Program-made: the position numbers and the translations under genes
Shown: positions 1 through 7,440 of the stretch, one piece after another
Layout of the letters: every line of letters begins with the position of its first letter
How positions within the stretch are numbered: the first letter of the stretch is position 1
Notes under the pieces: model-generated
What the model was told of the DNA's origin: nothing
Database searches by the model: none
Seen by the model: only the letters and a program-made list of their open reading frames with translations
Assembly (NCBI GenBank): GCA_900539175.1
Contig: UQAW01000043.1
Location: 1-30,878 of the forward strand
DNA: 30,878 bases
From: an uncultured Lachnospiraceae bacterium
GTDB taxonomy: Bacteria > Bacillota > Clostridia > Lachnospirales > Lachnospiraceae
Reading direction: 5' to 3'

Positions 1-4
1 TATC

Positions 5-56
5 CCACAAATTGTGGAATACATCTTGCGGAAAGCAATTTTCAAACACGCTCTAA
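5..56. repeat. Palindrome plus fragment of a dispersed repeat
   Basis: The first 225 bases hold no convincing gene. Positions 5-17 are a perfect palindrome (CCACAA-A-TTGTGG). Positions 35-56, read on the minus strand, match 17895-17916 at 21 of 22 bases (TTAGAGC, then A or G, then TGTTTGAAAATTGC). A 22-base near-identity in a window this size is very unlikely by chance, so this is probably the remnant of a dispersed repeat. Its identity is unknown to me. Confidence 0.5.
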
Positions 57-83
57 GGTCTGAGTTCCTGTTAACGTTTCAAC

Positions 84-157
84 TTACCGGTATTTTTCTG
101 CCACTTACTGCCTCTGGTTTACCACTTGCCGAAATTGTATTTACAGAAAAGCGGTAA
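84..157 (+). promoter_or_regulatory. Inverted repeat upstream of the LytTR gene
   Basis: TTACCG (84-89) followed by TTTTCTG (94-100) is mirrored by CAGAAAA (144-150) and CGGTAA (152-157). It lies about 70 bases before the chosen LytTR start. It could be a regulatory site or a leader hairpin. LytTR proteins usually bind direct repeats, so autoregulation is only a guess. No clear -35/-10 pair was seen here. Confidence 0.3.
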
Positions 158-225
158 TGTGGTTAGATAAGTCTGTGAGAGATAAAAAGGATGAAAACGA
201 TTTCCGGGATAGAAGGGGGGATGGG

Positions 226-681
226 ATGAAGATACGGATAGAGATTGATAAGAATCTGAGGGAAGAGGAAGTCGTTATCCGCAGCCGCGCGCTGGATGAG
301 CGGGTGCAGCGTATACATGCAGCAGTGGATGATGCAGTGAGCAGCCAAAGGAAGATGACTTTTTATAAGGGAGAGACAGAATACTATCTGCCGCTCTCGG
401 AGATGTTATTTTTCGAGACGGACGGAAGCAAGATTTATGCCCATACAGCGGCAGATTCTTACCAGAGCAAGCATCGTTTATACGAGCTGGAGGAAATTCT
501 TCCGGGATACTTTATGAGGGTATCGAAATCGACGATCCTGAATACGAGGCGCATTTACTCGATCAGCCGTTCGGTATCCACATCCTGTGTGGTGCAGTTT
601 CAGAATACGCATAAACAGGTATATGTATCCAGATTTTATTACAAGCCACTTAGGAACAGATTAGAAGAAAAGAGGAAATAG
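226..681 (+). CDS. LytTR-domain DNA-binding response regulator-like protein
   Basis: This is a small cytoplasmic transcription regulator of 151 aa. The C-terminal ~100 residues look like a LytTR domain: the start 'MTFYKGETEYYLPLSEMLFFE', then 'ILPGYFMRVSKSTILN' with the family's typical arginine-x-serine-lysine-x-x-isoleucine/leucine-asparagine pattern, ending in 'RFYYKPLRNRL'. There is no receiver domain, so it belongs to the short stand-alone LytTR type. An ATG at 157 keeps the frame open, but the ATG at 226 is preferred because a G-rich ribosome binding site (211-220) lies 5 bases upstream and the N-terminus 'MKIRIEIDKN' is typical. The stop is 2 bases before the next gene, a LiaF-like membrane protein. 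LytTR regulators are often paired with a membrane protein that controls them, so the two probably form one switch. The signal is unknown. Confidence 0.85.
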   Translation: MKIRIEIDKNLREEEVVIRSRALDERVQRIHAAVDDAVSSQRKMTFYKGETEYYLPLSEMLFFETDGSKIYAHTAADSYQSKHRLYELEEILPGYFMRVSKSTILNTRRIYSISRSVSTSCVVQFQNTHKQVYVSRFYYKPLRNRLEEKRK

Positions 682-683
682 CT

Positions 684-1382
684 ATGAAAATGAAAAAATA
701 TTTTTGGGGAATATTCTTTATAGCGGCAGCTGTACTGTTGGTTGTGGGGAAGCTTGGAATTGTCGGTAAGATCAATGTATGGAGTTTGATGTTTACCGCA
801 TTATTTGCAGCAGCTCTGGTGGAGAGCGTTCTGCAGAAAAGCGTGACAGGCGTTTTATTTTCTATTGCATTTTTATGTATCGTCTACGATGAGCAGTTGG
901 GAATTACAGCACTTACACCGTGGACGGTGCTTGGAGCGGCATTGCTTGGAAGTATCGGAATTTCTTTTTTCTATACGCCGAAGAGAAGGTACAAAGGGCA
1001 TTTATTTGAGAAAAAGGAAGGAATTGAATCGATTGAGACGGTGGAAGGCGAGGAGGAGATGGAGTTTGTTGCAAAGTTCGGCGGAAGTATCAAATATATT
1101 AATTCGGAAGATTTTCGTGCGGCAAGGGTTGAGGCGGTTTGCGGCGGAATGAAGCTGTATTTTGATAATGCAATGATTCGGGGAGATCAGGCGGTGTTGG
1201 ATATGATGCTTTCTTATTCCGGTTTGGAACTCTATATTCCAAAGGAATGGATGATCGTCAATGAAGCTCATATTTTTATGGGCGCAATCGAGGAGAAGAA
1301 TGACCGAAAAGGAGAGGTGGAAAAGAGACTGATTTTAAGAGGAGAAATGAAGTTGTCCGGAGTGACCGTGATTTATGTATAG
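684..1382 (+). CDS. LiaF-like membrane protein
   Basis: The protein has 232 aa. The N-terminal ~105 residues hold about four hydrophobic segments with short loops, matching the LiaF-type transmembrane region. The C-terminal half (about 130-232) resembles the 'cell wall-active antibiotics response' LiaF C-terminal domain: 'FGGSIKYINSEDFRAARVEAVCGGMKLYFDNA' is a parallel beta-type pattern with conserved glycines, followed by 'LELYIPKEWMIV'. LiaF proteins sense or damp envelope-stress signalling. Here the partner is a LytTR protein two bases upstream rather than LiaRS. Co-transcription is nearly certain from the spacing. The regulatory role is inferred. Confidence 0.8.
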   Translation: MKMKKYFWGIFFIAAAVLLVVGKLGIVGKINVWSLMFTALFAAALVESVLQKSVTGVLFSIAFLCIVYDEQLGITALTPWTVLGAALLGSIGISFFYTPKRRYKGHLFEKKEGIESIETVEGEEEMEFVAKFGGSIKYINSEDFRAARVEAVCGGMKLYFDNAMIRGDQAVLDMMLSYSGLELYIPKEWMIVNEAHIFMGAIEEKNDRKGEVEKRLILRGEMKLSGVTVIYV

Positions 1383-1490
1383 TTTAATCTTGGAAAACAG
1401 CGAAGGGAATTGGGAATATCCCCTTTGGATGAAAAATAGATTACTTCGCATGAAAAGGAAGCTTTTTGTGGGGAAGCAAAGGAGAGCTAA

Positions 1491-2783
1491 ATGAACAATA
1501 GGGTGAACAGGAAAGAAAAGGGAATGAGTAAAGATTTTATACTGGTAGTAATCGGGCAGATTATTTCACTGTTTGGGAATGCAGTGCTGCGGTTTGCGCT
1601 TCCCCTGCATCTGCTGAATGTAACAGATTCGCCGGCGATGTTCGGGGCAGTTTCGGCATTGTCGTTTCTTCCGATGTTGTTGATGTCTCCCATCGGGGGC
1701 GTGTTGGCAGACAGGATAAATAAGAAAAAAATTATGGCAGGGCTGGATTTTTTCACAGCAGGACTGATGCTGGTGTTCTTTGTTTCTTATGGAAAATGCA
1801 GTGTGGTGCTGGCGATTCTGATTGTGCTTACGCTGCTCTATGGGATATCGGGAGCGTACCAACCGTCAGTTCAGGCAAGTGTCCCGGTTCTGGTACGTGA
1901 GGAGAAGATTGTTTCAGCAAATGCAGTAATTAATATGGTGTCTTCACTTTCGGGACTGCTGGGTCCGGTGATTGGAGGAATCTGCTACAGCATCGGCGGA
2001 CTTGCGCCTATTCTGATGATCAGTGCTATCTGCTTTTTTTGCTCGGCGGTGATGGAACTATTTATTCAGATTCCTACAGAGAAGCAGAAGAAGAGGGAAA
2101 GTATCTTTGACATTTTCCTTATGGATGCGAAGGAGAGCCTTTCCTTTCTCTGGAACAAGGAGCGGAATATCGGAAGGCTGACCGGTCTGTTGGCGCTTTT
2201 TAATCTCTTTTTATCCTCGCTTTTGATTATAGGGATTCCGGTTCTTGTAACAAAGGTGCTGAAGTTTGAACATGCAGATGTAAATCAGATGTTGGGATAT
2301 GTACAGGGACTCATGGCGTTTGGCGGTATTGCAGGTGGAATCTTAAGTGCCGGAATGGGAGAGAGGCTGTCGGTCGGAACAAGCTGGAAGCAGCTGTTTG
2401 GAACCTGTATGTTACTTATCCCTATGGGAGCGGTTCTTCTGGCAGATGTGAGTGCTGCGGGCGTCTATGCGGTCTTATGTGTCTGCTGCTTTGGAGGCAT
2501 GGCACTTTCTACGATGTTTTCAGTGGGAATGCTGGCGTATGTGCAGAAGATCACACCAGGGAATCTGATTGGAAAGGTGATTGCGTGGATTATGACAATC
2601 TGCAGCAGCGTGCAGCCGATCGGACAGGCGATGTATGGTGCACTTTTTGAAAAACTGGCGGGAAGCGAATGGATCATTTTTGCGATCGCGCTGGCAGCGA
2701 CAGGGATTGTGACATGGAAATTTTATCGGTGGACGGAGGTGTATCGGGAAAGCGAATCGTTTGTTTCGTATCTGCACCGATAA
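1491..2783 (+). CDS. MFS transporter (macrolide/enterobactin exporter type)
   Basis: A 430-aa integral membrane protein with about 12 hydrophobic segments. The MFS signature appears after helix 2: 'GGVLADRINKKKIM' (about residue 69), with the G-x-x-x-D-R-x-x-[KR] motif intact. The overall pattern 'FILVVIGQIISLFGNAVLRFALPLHLLNVTDSP' resembles the MFS_3 group of efflux carriers, which includes macrolide-efflux-like proteins. The substrate cannot be read from sequence. The start at 1491 is chosen because AAGGAGAG lies 6 bases upstream; an internal ATG at 1524 is the alternative. The gap to the LiaF-like gene is about 108 bases, so it may be separately transcribed. An envelope-stress or drug-response cluster with the two preceding genes is plausible. 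Confidence 0.85.
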   Translation: MNNRVNRKEKGMSKDFILVVIGQIISLFGNAVLRFALPLHLLNVTDSPAMFGAVSALSFLPMLLMSPIGGVLADRINKKKIMAGLDFFTAGLMLVFFVSYGKCSVVLAILIVLTLLYGISGAYQPSVQASVPVLVREEKIVSANAVINMVSSLSGLLGPVIGGICYSIGGLAPILMISAICFFCSAVMELFIQIPTEKQKKRESIFDIFLMDAKESLSFLWNKERNIGRLTGLLALFNLFLSSLLIIGIPVLVTKVLKFEHADVNQMLGYVQGLMAFGGIAGGILSAGMGERLSVGTSWKQLFGTCMLLIPMGAVLLADVSAAGVYAVLCVCCFGGMALSTMFSVGMLAYVQKITPGNLIGKVIAWIMTICSSVQPIGQAMYGALFEKLAGSEWIIFAIALAATGIVTWKFYRWTEVYRESESFVSYLHR

Positions 2784-2856
2784 GAAACGAAACAGAACGA
2801 TTTTCTTCCATGGAAAAAGTGTATTTGTTAAGCTTAAAAAGTTATTTGTCTGAACA

Positions 2857-3125
2857 GGAACCGGGCGAGCAGGCAGCGGCGCATCGGTGTGCAGGGAATA
2901 TTTGCAGGCCGGGGTTATCGTTCTTAGTGAATAATGGCAGTAGAGTTTCAGATTTGAATGGGTTTACCGAACCCATTCAAAAAGGGCATCGAGGTGTAAA
3001 ATCATCAAGATTTTACGCCGAGCTGCCCTGGTTCTGAAACACTGCTGCTATTTTTCACTTAGAACGATCCCCAGCCGAAACAATTCCCTGCACACCGATG
3101 CGCCGCTGCCTGCTCGCCCGGTTCC
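2857..3125. repeat. Giant imperfect palindrome with two internal hairpins
   Basis: The outer 43 bases (2857-2899) are a perfect reverse complement of 3083-3125. Inside this the two sides continue to pair with scattered mismatches for about another 55-60 bases, up to the 'GTTTCAGA' / 'TCTGAAAC' region. The apex carries two more hairpins: GAATGGGTT/AACCCATTC (about 2957-2979) and an imperfect stem from 'GGGCA' to 'TGCCC' with TAAAATC/GATTTTA at its tip. The element fills the space between the MFS gene and the SRP RNA 3' end, and is GC-rich beside AT-rich flanks. No protein is convincingly encoded. It may be a miniature non-autonomous element or a long structured RNA. Confidence 0.85.
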
Positions 3126-3156
3126 GTCCGTCTTATACAAATTCTCGCAAATTTAA

Positions 3157-3421
3157 AACCGTGCGCCTCCCTTCGAACCCCCACCACGAACGTTACCTCT
3201 ACAGTTAACTCGGCCCAGGCACCCTCACGGCACACGAAAGGTTCTACTTAGTGCTGCTGCATTCCTGCCCTGACACGGTTCATAGAGTTCCGTTGCGTGA
3301 GACCCAAACGTCAACGCCACTTATAAAGGGCAGCTTCGCAATGAAAAGCCCTCGGTTCGGCATCACCCCTGCTATAGCGGATTGCAGGTACAGGGCACCG
3401 CTATCTCCCCGGCTGCACGGA
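3157..3421 (-). ncRNA. ffs: Signal recognition particle RNA (large, Bacillus/Clostridium type)
   Basis: On the minus strand the conserved SRP domain IV core is present: GTCAGGGCAGGAATGCAGCAGC, with the following CACTAAGT, at about 3262-3290. Further 3' is 'GCCTGGGCCGAGTTAACTG', which matches the B. subtilis scRNA almost exactly. 5' of the core is 'GACGTTTGGGTC', also shared with Bacillus. The 5' end CCGTGC (3420-3415) pairs with the 3' end GCACGG (3164-3159), closing a molecule of about 265 nt with the Alu domain. A T-run follows the 3' end. SRP RNA assembles with Ffh for co-translational membrane targeting. In Bacillus this gene lies just before dnaX, consistent with the dnaX-ybaB-recR genes here. 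Confidence 0.95.
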
Positions 3422-3426
3422 CTTTA

Positions 3427-3455
3427 AGTATAACCTGTTCCTTGGTATTTGTCAA
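3427..3455 (-). promoter_or_regulatory. Sigma-A promoter of the SRP RNA
   Basis: Read on the minus strand: TTGACA (3455-3450), 17-base spacer, TATACT (3432-3427). This is a near-consensus housekeeping promoter. Expected initiation about 7 bases downstream falls at 3420-3421, which agrees with the pairing ends of the RNA. Confidence 0.9.
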
Positions 3456-3524
3456 TGATTGGTGAGAAAATCGGTGAATTTTTATAATATTTTTATGGGA
3501 ACCAGGATTTCTATCGCTTTTTTC

Positions 3525-3553
3525 TTGTTAGTAAGAGAAAAATAAGTTATACT
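3525..3553 (+). promoter_or_regulatory. Sigma-A promoter of the pfk operon
   Basis: TTGTTA (3525-3530), 17-base spacer, TATACT (3548-3553), about 55 bases before the pfk start. It is divergent from the SRP RNA promoter, with about 70 bases between the two -35 boxes. Confidence 0.8.
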
Positions 3554-3608
3554 ATCTAATATAAATGTCGGAACGGCAAATACAGGAAGAAAAGGATGGA
3601 CATGTCAT

Positions 3609-4688
3609 ATGATGAGAATTGGTTTATTGACAAGCGGCGGCGACTGCCAGGCATTGAATGCCACGATGCGCGGTGTTGTAAAGGGACTTTCCAATAATGT
3701 GAAGGATTTGGAAGTGTATGGATTCATGAACGGTTATAAGGGACTGATCTATGGAGATTATCGTATGCTGAGTTCCAGCGACTTTTCGGGAATTCTTACC
3801 AGAGGCGGTACAATCCTGGGCACCTCCCGCCAGCCGTTCAAACTGATGCGTGTGCCGGATGAGAACGGACTGGATAAGGTGGACGCCATGGTTCAGACTT
3901 ATCATAAGCTCCGGTTGGACTGTCTGGTAATCCTGGGAGGGAATGGAACCCAGAAAACTGCAAATCTGCTCAGAGAAGAGGGCTTAAACATTCTCCATCT
4001 GCCAAAGACAATTGACAATGATATCTGGGGTACAGATATGACATTCGGATTCTACAGTGCCGTAAATGTTGCAACAGATGCCATTGACTGTATCCATACG
4101 ACCGCATCTTCCCATCAGAGAGTATTTATTGTGGAGGTTATGGGACATAAAGTCGGGTGGCTGACGCTGTATGCCGGAATTGCAGGCGGAGCGGATATTA
4201 TTCTGATTCCGGAGATTCCTTATGATATCGAAAAGGTTGCGGAAGCGATCAACAAGAGAAAGGCCCGGGGAAGCGAATTTACAATTCTGGCAGTGGCTGA
4301 GGGTGCAATTTCCAAGGCGGATGCTGCACTTCCAAAGAAAGAATTAAAGAAAAAGCTGGAAGCTGATTCCAAAAAATACCCGTCCGTATCATACAAGATT
4401 GCAAAAGAGATTGAAGAAGTGACCGGGATGGAGATCCGTGTAACTGTTCCCGGACATACACAGCGCGGCGGCAGTCCGTGTCCATACGACCGTGTATTGT
4501 CTACCAGACTGGGTTCTTCAGCAGCGAAGCTGATCATGAACAAAGACTACGGATATATGGTAGGGATTGTCAATGGAAAAGTGAAGAAAGTTCCGTTGGG
4601 AGAGTGTGCTGGAAAACTGAAGACCGTATCTCCGGATGCACAGGAAGTCCAGGATGCAAAGAGAATGGGAATCAGCTTTGGCGACTGA
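3609..4688 (+). CDS. pfkA: 6-phosphofructokinase family, mixed ATP/PPi signature
   Basis: It phosphorylates fructose 6-phosphate to fructose 1,6-bisphosphate in glycolysis. The protein has 359 aa, longer than the ~320 aa of typical bacterial ATP-PFK. The N-terminal loop is 'TSGGDCQALNA' (about residues 8-18), the second loop 'GGNGTQKT' (about 111), the catalytic motif 'PKTIDNDIWGTD' (about 132-143). In this family, glycine at the second position after GG(D/N) goes with ATP, while lysine before TIDND goes with PPi-dependent or group III enzymes. This protein has the glycine and also the lysine, as in actinobacterial ATP-PFKs, so donor use is uncertain. 'PGHTQRGGSPCPYDR' near 286 is the substrate-binding stretch. 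ATG at 3609 or 3612 are both possible starts. dnaX follows after 59 bases, probably co-transcribed. Confidence 0.9.
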   Translation: MMRIGLLTSGGDCQALNATMRGVVKGLSNNVKDLEVYGFMNGYKGLIYGDYRMLSSSDFSGILTRGGTILGTSRQPFKLMRVPDENGLDKVDAMVQTYHKLRLDCLVILGGNGTQKTANLLREEGLNILHLPKTIDNDIWGTDMTFGFYSAVNVATDAIDCIHTTASSHQRVFIVEVMGHKVGWLTLYAGIAGGADIILIPEIPYDIEKVAEAINKRKARGSEFTILAVAEGAISKADAALPKKELKKKLEADSKKYPSVSYKIAKEIEEVTGMEIRVTVPGHTQRGGSPCPYDRVLSTRLGSSAAKLIMNKDYGYMVGIVNGKVKKVPLGECAGKLKTVSPDAQEVQDAKRMGISFGD

Positions 4689-4747
4689 TCGTTTTCGGCA
4701 GTTGAGAAGCTGTAAGCAGACACAGAAAATGAGACAGGAGAAAGTTC

Positions 4748-6337
4748 ATGAGCTATACTGCTCTATATCGTAAGTTTCGTCCGGATACATTTGCAGATGT
4801 AAAAGGGCAGGACCATATCGTAACAACATTAAAAAATCAGATAAAAGCCGACCGGATCGGACATGCTTACCTGTTCTGCGGAACCCGCGGAACAGGTAAG
4901 ACCACGATTGCCAAGATATTGGCAAAGGCGGTAAATTGTGAGCATCCGGTAGACGGCAGTCCCTGTAACGAGTGTGAGACCTGTAAGGCAATCCGTGCAG
5001 GAGTCTCCACCAATGTGATTGAAATTGATGCGGCTTCCAATAATGGTGTGGATAATATCCGCGAGATTCGGGAGGAAGTGGCGTATCGTCCGACGCAGGG
5101 CAAATATAAAGTCTATATCATTGACGAGGTTCATATGCTTTCCACAGGAGCATTCAATGCCCTTCTGAAGACGTTGGAAGAGCCGCCTTCTTATGTGATT
5201 TTTATCCTGGCAACTACGGAAGCCAACAAGATTCCGGTGACAATTTTGTCCAGATGCCAGAGATATGATTTTAAAAGAATCATTATAGATACTATCGCAG
5301 ACCGCCTGATGGAATTAATGCACAAAGAGGAGGTGGATGTGGAAGAACGTGCCATCCGCTATGTTGCAAAGGCTGCCGATGGTTCCATGCGTGATGCGTT
5401 AAGCTTGTTGGATCAGTGCATTGCTTTTTATCTCGGTGAGAAACTGACTTATGACAAGGTACTGGAAGTGCTTGGAACGGTGGATAATGAAGTGTTCAGC
5501 CAGCTCCTCAGAAAAGTAATCAGTCAGGATGTGACCGGAAGCATTCATATCCTGGAGCAGTTGGTCAACCAGGGAAAAGAGATGGGGCAGTTTGTCAATG
5601 ATTTTACCTGGTATATGAGAAATCTGCTTCTGGTGAAAACTTCTGACAATCTGGAGGATGTACTGGATATCTCCAACGATCATCTAAAACTTATGCAGGA
5701 AGAGGGGAAGATGATAGATGTAGGGACACTAATGCGCTACATCCGTATTTTTTCAGATCTCTCCAGTCAGATCCGTTATGCAACACAGAAGAGAGTTCTT
5801 GTGGAGATTGCATTGATCAAGCTGAGTAAACCGCAGATGGAAACCAATGTGGATGCATTGCTGGATCGGATCCGGGTTCTGGAAGAGAAGATGGAACAGG
5901 GGATTCCGGCGGTTGTGCAGCAGATTCCTGTAAAAGGTGAAAGACCGTCAGGTGAGGCGCTGAAGGAAAAACCGAAGCCTGCAAAAGCTGCACCGGAAGA
6001 TCTGAGAAGAGTACGGGCTGAGTGGAAGTTTATTATTGCACAGGTGGAAAGCGGGCTTTTACGTCAGTATCTGCACCGGTCTATACCAAAGTACAATGGA
6101 GAAACAGGAGAACCGAAACTGTTTATCGAATTTCAGGATAAGAATGCGCAGAGATATCTGGGAAACGAAGAAGTAAAGCAGGAAATAGAAGGGATTATTG
6201 AAGAGCGGATTGGAAAGTCAGTGGAGATAGAAATGCTGATTGCTGAAGGACATAGGCATGATACCCTGGCAGAGATTGATCTGGATGAGATTCTGAAAGA
6301 GACAGTCCATATGCCTATAGAAATTGAAGAGGAATAG
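4748..6337 (+). CDS. dnaX: DNA polymerase III subunits gamma/tau
   Basis: This is the clamp-loader ATPase of the replicative polymerase, 529 aa. Walker A 'GTRGTGKT' is at about residues 45-52. The zinc-binding cysteines follow ('NCEHPVDGSPCNECETC'). Walker B 'IIDEVHML' is at about 124, and sensor 1 with the arginine finger is 'LATTEANKIPVTILSRCQRYDF'. Domain III covers about 230-365, followed by a short linker and a C-terminal tau-like domain starting near 415 ('RRVRAEWKFIIAQVES'). It has the usual length for clostridial DnaX. No obvious slippery A-run for a programmed gamma frameshift was noticed. The order dnaX-ybaB-recR is the conserved Firmicute arrangement. ATG is preceded by 'GACAGGAGAAAG', a good ribosome binding site. 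Confidence 0.97.
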   Translation: MSYTALYRKFRPDTFADVKGQDHIVTTLKNQIKADRIGHAYLFCGTRGTGKTTIAKILAKAVNCEHPVDGSPCNECETCKAIRAGVSTNVIEIDAASNNGVDNIREIREEVAYRPTQGKYKVYIIDEVHMLSTGAFNALLKTLEEPPSYVIFILATTEANKIPVTILSRCQRYDFKRIIIDTIADRLMELMHKEEVDVEERAIRYVAKAADGSMRDALSLLDQCIAFYLGEKLTYDKVLEVLGTVDNEVFSQLLRKVISQDVTGSIHILEQLVNQGKEMGQFVNDFTWYMRNLLLVKTSDNLEDVLDISNDHLKLMQEEGKMIDVGTLMRYIRIFSDLSSQIRYATQKRVLVEIALIKLSKPQMETNVDALLDRIRVLEEKMEQGIPAVVQQIPVKGERPSGEALKEKPKPAKAAPEDLRRVRAEWKFIIAQVESGLLRQYLHRSIPKYNGETGEPKLFIEFQDKNAQRYLGNEEVKQEIEGIIEERIGKSVEIEMLIAEGHRHDTLAEIDLDEILKETVHMPIEIEEE

Positions 6338-6342
6338 GGACT

Positions 6343-6432
6343 GCGGCGGGTCCGACCTGCCTGAATCTCCTGGAGGCCTTTGTAGTTTGGAAGCGGGCAT
6401 TTCCAGAGGATTCAGGCGGGCCGGAAGGCCGC
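6343..6432. repeat. Long imperfect hairpin between dnaX and ybaB
   Basis: Positions 6351-6374 pair with 6402-6425 over 24 positions, with two wobbles and two mismatches; the core is GCCTGAATC/GATTCAGGC. The outer GCGGC (6343-6347) pairs with GCCGC (6428-6432). The loop is about 27 bases and no T-run follows, so it is not an intrinsic terminator. Possible roles are mRNA processing or stability within the operon, or a small palindromic insertion. Confidence 0.7.
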
Positions 6433-6467
6433 TGTTTGAATAAGGTTATGGAAATTTAAGGAGGATT

Positions 6468-6833
6468 ATGAATATGGCAAAACGAGGCGGTTTTCCGGGC
6501 GGGATGGGTATGCCCGGAAATATGAATAACCTGATGAAGCAGGCGCAGAAGATGCAGAAGCAGATGGAAGAGAATCAGAAGGCGCTTGAAGAAAAGGAGT
6601 TCACAGCAGCAGCCGGGGGCGGTGCGGTTGAGGTCACAGTTACTGGTAAGAAGGAAATAACAAAGGTAAAACTGGCAGAAGAAGTAGTGGACCCGGACGA
6701 TATCGAGATGCTGGAAGATCTTGTAATGGCAGCGACCAATGAAGCACTGCGTCAGGCAGAGGAGGCTTCTGCGGCTATGTTGTCTAAAGTGACAGGGGGA
6801 CTTGGCGGTATGGGCGGAGGATTCCCGTTCTGA
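6468..6833 (+). CDS. ybaB: Nucleoid-associated protein YbaB/EbfC family
   Basis: A small 121-aa DNA-binding protein of the YbaB/EbfC family. Visible hallmarks: a glycine/methionine-rich N-terminus ('GGFPGGMGMPGNMNNLMKQA'), a long helix rich in K, Q, M and E, the conserved 'GGGAVEVTVTGKKEITKVK' strand pair, 'DPDDIEMLEDLVMAATNEA', and the Gly-rich tail. The start codon ATG 6468 follows AAGGAGG. Its stop overlaps the recR start by one base (A of TGATG), so translation is probably coupled. The family binds DNA as dimers and sits next to recR in most bacteria. Confidence 0.95.
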   Translation: MNMAKRGGFPGGMGMPGNMNNLMKQAQKMQKQMEENQKALEEKEFTAAAGGGAVEVTVTGKKEITKVKLAEEVVDPDDIEMLEDLVMAATNEALRQAEEASAAMLSKVTGGLGGMGGGFPF

Positions 6834-7429
6834 TGGATTATTACAGCAGTCATATTAATAAGCTGATCGAACAGTTCTCGCGTCTTCCCGGGATTGGCGC
6901 GAAGTCCGCTCAGCGTTTGGCATTTCATATTATCCATATGCCGAAGGAACAGGTGGTACAGTTGACAGCTGCCATCCAGGAAGCACGGGAAAATGTCCAG
7001 TATTGTAAGGAATGCTGTACCCTTACAGATCGGGAAATCTGTCCGATCTGCGAGAACCCTAAGCGGAATCATCAGCAGATCATGGTGGTGGAGAACACCA
7101 GAGACCTGGCGGCCTATGAGAAGACCGGGAAGTTTGAAGGGGTTTACCATGTACTGCATGGAGCAATTTCTCCGATGCTCGGAATCGGGCCGGATGATAT
7201 AAAGCTGAAAGAACTGATGCACCGTCTGCAGGGGGATGTGGATGAAGTGATTATAGCGACCAATTCCAGTCTGGAAGGTGAGACAACGGCGATGTATATC
7301 AGCAAGTTAATCAAACCAACCGGAATCAAAGTGACCAGAATCGCCAGCGGAGTTCCGGTTGGGGGAGATCTGGAGTATATCGATGAGGTGACCTTGCTCC
7401 GGGCATTGGAAGGCAGGGTGGAACTCTAG
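6833..7429 (+). CDS. recR: Recombination mediator RecR
   Basis: The protein acts with RecO/RecF in loading RecA at gaps. It has 198 aa, the normal family length. The N-terminal helix-hairpin-helix 'LIEQFSRLPGIGAKSAQRLAFH' is at residues 9-30. The four-cysteine zinc finger is 'CKECCTLTDREICPIC' (about 58-73), with the C-x-x-C pairs in place. The Toprim domain begins at about 80 with 'IMVVENTRDLAAYEKTG' and includes 'ATNSSLEGETTAMYI'; the C-terminal Walker-like segment is 'IASGVPVGGDLEYIDEVTL'. It overlaps ybaB by one base, and a LacI-type gene follows after 11 bases, probably in the same transcript. Confidence 0.97.
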   Translation: MDYYSSHINKLIEQFSRLPGIGAKSAQRLAFHIIHMPKEQVVQLTAAIQEARENVQYCKECCTLTDREICPICENPKRNHQQIMVVENTRDLAAYEKTGKFEGVYHVLHGAISPMLGIGPDDIKLKELMHRLQGDVDEVIIATNSSLEGETTAMYISKLIKPTGIKVTRIASGVPVGGDLEYIDEVTLLRALEGRVEL

Positions 7430-7440
7430 AAGGTGGAAGT

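Noticed and set aside
2669..3037. Open frame of 122 codons across the end of the MFS gene and into the palindrome
   Set aside because: It overlaps a firm MFS gene in another frame, and its second half is made of palindrome sequence.
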